This document shows, in pieces, positions 62,710-64,000 of a DNA stretch of 64,000 nt; positions within the stretch are counted from its first letter, which is position 1, and each line of letters begins with the position of its first letter. The translations under genes were made by a program, and so were the position numbers. Source of the stretch: Lasioglossum baleicum (taxonomy: Eukaryota > Arthropoda > Insecta > Hymenoptera > Halictidae); the NCBI RefSeq assembly GCF_051020765.1, contig NW_027469084.1:2232001-2296000 (forward strand), read 5' to 3'. Under the pieces are notes generated by a model that saw nothing but the letters and a program-made list of their open reading frames with translations, was not told the origin of the DNA and searched no databases.

Positions 62710-64000
62710 TCGCACGTGTTTGTGCTCGACTAGCCTGCGGGATGCATCCTTTCGCACGTGTTTTTACTCGACTAGCCTGCGGGATGCATCGTCTCGCACG
62801 TGTTTTTACTCGACTAGCCTGCGGGATGCATCCTCTCGCACGTGTTTTTGCTCGACTAGCCATGCGCATCCCAAAAAACCTGCGCATGCGCATCCCAAAA
62901 AATCTGCGCATGCGCATCCCACAAAACCTCGCACGTGTTTGTGCTCGACTAGCCTGCGGGATGCAGCCTTTCGCACGTGTTTTTACTCGACTAGCCTGCG
63001 GGATGCATCCTCTCGCACGTGTTTTTGCTCGGCTAGCCTGCGGGATGCATCCTCTCGCACGTGTTTTTGCTCGACTAGCCATGCGCATCCCAAAAAACCT
63101 GCGCATGCGCATCCCACAAAACCTGCGCATGCGCATCCCACAAAACCTCGCACGTGTTTTTACTCGACTAGCCTGCGGGATGCATCCTCTCGCACGTGTT
63201 TTTGCTCGACTAGCCATGCGCATCCCAAAAAACCTGCGCATGCGCATCCCACAAAACCTCGCACGTGTTTTTACTCGACTAGCCTGCGGGATGCATCCTC
63301 TCGCACGTGTTTTTACTCGACTAGCCTGCGGGATGCATCCTCTCGCACGTGTTTTTACTCGACTGGCCTGCGGGATGCATCGTCTCGCACGTGTTTTTAC
63401 TCGACTAGCCTGCGGGATGCATCCTCTCGCACGTGTTTTTGCTCGACTAGCCATGCGCATCCCAAAAAACCTGCGCATGCGCATCCCAAAAAACCTGCGC
63501 ATGCGCATCCCACAAAACCTGCGCATGCGCATCCCACAAAACCTCGCACGTGTTTTTACTCGACTAGCCTGCGGGATGCATCCTCTCGCACGTGTTTTTG
63601 CTCGGCTAGCCTGCGGGATGCATCCTCTCGCACGTGTTTTTGCTCGACTAGCCATGCGCATCCCAAAAAACCTGCGCATGCGCATCCCACAAAACCTCGC
63701 ACGTGTTTTTACTCGACTAGCCTGCGGGATGCATCCTCTCGCACGTGTTTTTACTCGACTAGCCTGCGGGATGCATCCTCTCGCACGTGTTTTTACTCGA
63801 CTGGCCTGCGGAATGCATCGTCTCGCACGTGTTTTTACTCGACTAGCCTGCGGGATGCATCCTCTCGCACGTGTTTTTGCTCGACTAGCCATGCGCATCC
63901 CAAAAAACCTGCGCATGCGCATCCCAAAAAATCTGCGCATGCGCATCCCACAAAACCTGCGCATGCGCATCCCACAAAACCTCGCACGTGTTTGTGCTCG
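62710..64000. repeat. Array continuing past the right edge
   Basis: Ordinary modules of two to four A and two to four B units. Variants are GGGATGCAGCC near 62,964, which breaks one ATGCAT, and TGCGGAATGC near 63,810. The window ends inside a TTTGTGC A unit, so the array continues. Confidence 0.9.

Larger units (their letters stand above)
1..64000. repeat. Two-component satellite array (42-bp A and 24-bp B units) filling the window
   Basis: Every stretch read from first to last base is made of the 42-bp A unit or the 24-bp B unit, with only point variants and, in one island near the right end, small indels. Blocks alternate A-B-A-B. A module is n full A units, a 26-bp partial A, m-1 full B units and a 19-bp partial B, so its length is 42n + 24m + 21. 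Checked examples are 303 bp (n=5, m=3), 243 (3,4), 219 (3,3), 153 (2,2) and 537 (10,4). No flanking unique DNA is present, so the ends of the array lie outside the window. Organisation into ordered variant units and kilobase-scale repeated blocks is what is called higher-order repeat structure in eukaryotic satellites. Function is not visible from the sequence. Confidence 0.98.

Noticed and set aside
524..62757. Many short minus-strand open frames of about 60-120 codons
   Set aside because: The same few peptides recur wherever the same modules recur; they are further shadows of the repeat.
1..64000. CRISPR array
   Set aside because: Units follow head to tail with no unique spacers; the alternating blocks are themselves repeats.
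1..64000. Telomere repeat
   Set aside because: No short G-rich telomere-like motif in tandem; the units are 42 and 24 bp and mixed in composition.
1..64000. Bacterial or phage origin
   Set aside because: A 64 kb tandem array without genes is not expected in a bacterial or phage genome. The eukaryotic reading is an inference from structure only.

Overview
The whole 64 kb window is one tandem-repeat (satellite) array. I found no unique sequence, and no protein-coding, rRNA, tRNA, CRISPR or transposon gene that I can support. Two units build it. Unit A is 42 bp (key motifs TCGCACGTG, a T5 run, CTCGACTAGCC, TGCGGGATGCATCC). Unit B is 24 bp (ATGCGCATCCC, then AAAAAACC or ACAAAACC, then TGCGC). 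They alternate in blocks: n full A units, one 26-bp partial A, then m B units with the last cut to 19 bp. Each module is therefore 42n + 24m + 21 bp, for example 153, 201, 219, 237, 243, 303 or 537 bp. From typical module size I estimate roughly 250-300 modules; this was not counted.

Such an array with higher-order structure is typical of a eukaryotic nuclear genome (subtelomeric, pericentromeric or other heterochromatic satellite). The clade cannot be told from the sequence. GC is about 55 % and CpG is abundant (4 per A, 2 per B), so methylation-driven CpG loss has not acted strongly. The array runs off both ends of the window.

Layout: 1-2.5 kb has long A-blocks with private variants (two 243-bp modules, then two modules with ten A units each). 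3.6-6.0 kb recurs at 17.6-20.1 kb and partly at 20.2-21.5 kb. 8.8-10.3 kb recurs at 10.8-12.4 kb. The window start recurs at 13.5-14.3 kb. A 705-bp segment is tandemly doubled at 14.8-16.1 kb. 23.2-26.0 kb recurs at 26.3-28.8 kb minus exactly two modules. 29.5-39.1 kb recurs at 43.8-52.5 kb. 35.2-38.4 kb has a further copy at 40.5-43.8 kb. 50.6-53.6 kb recurs at 54.8-57.8 kb. 57.8-61.15 kb is an island full of one-base insertions and deletions, unlike the rest. 60.6-61.5 kb recurs at 61.7-62.7 kb, and the right end resembles the left end.

Because 42, 24 and 21 are all multiples of three and the units carry few stops, several frames on both strands stay open for thousands of codons. These open frames are by-products of the repeat and are not annotated as genes. 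All copy boundaries marked 'about' were found by eye from shared variants and may be off by tens of bases.
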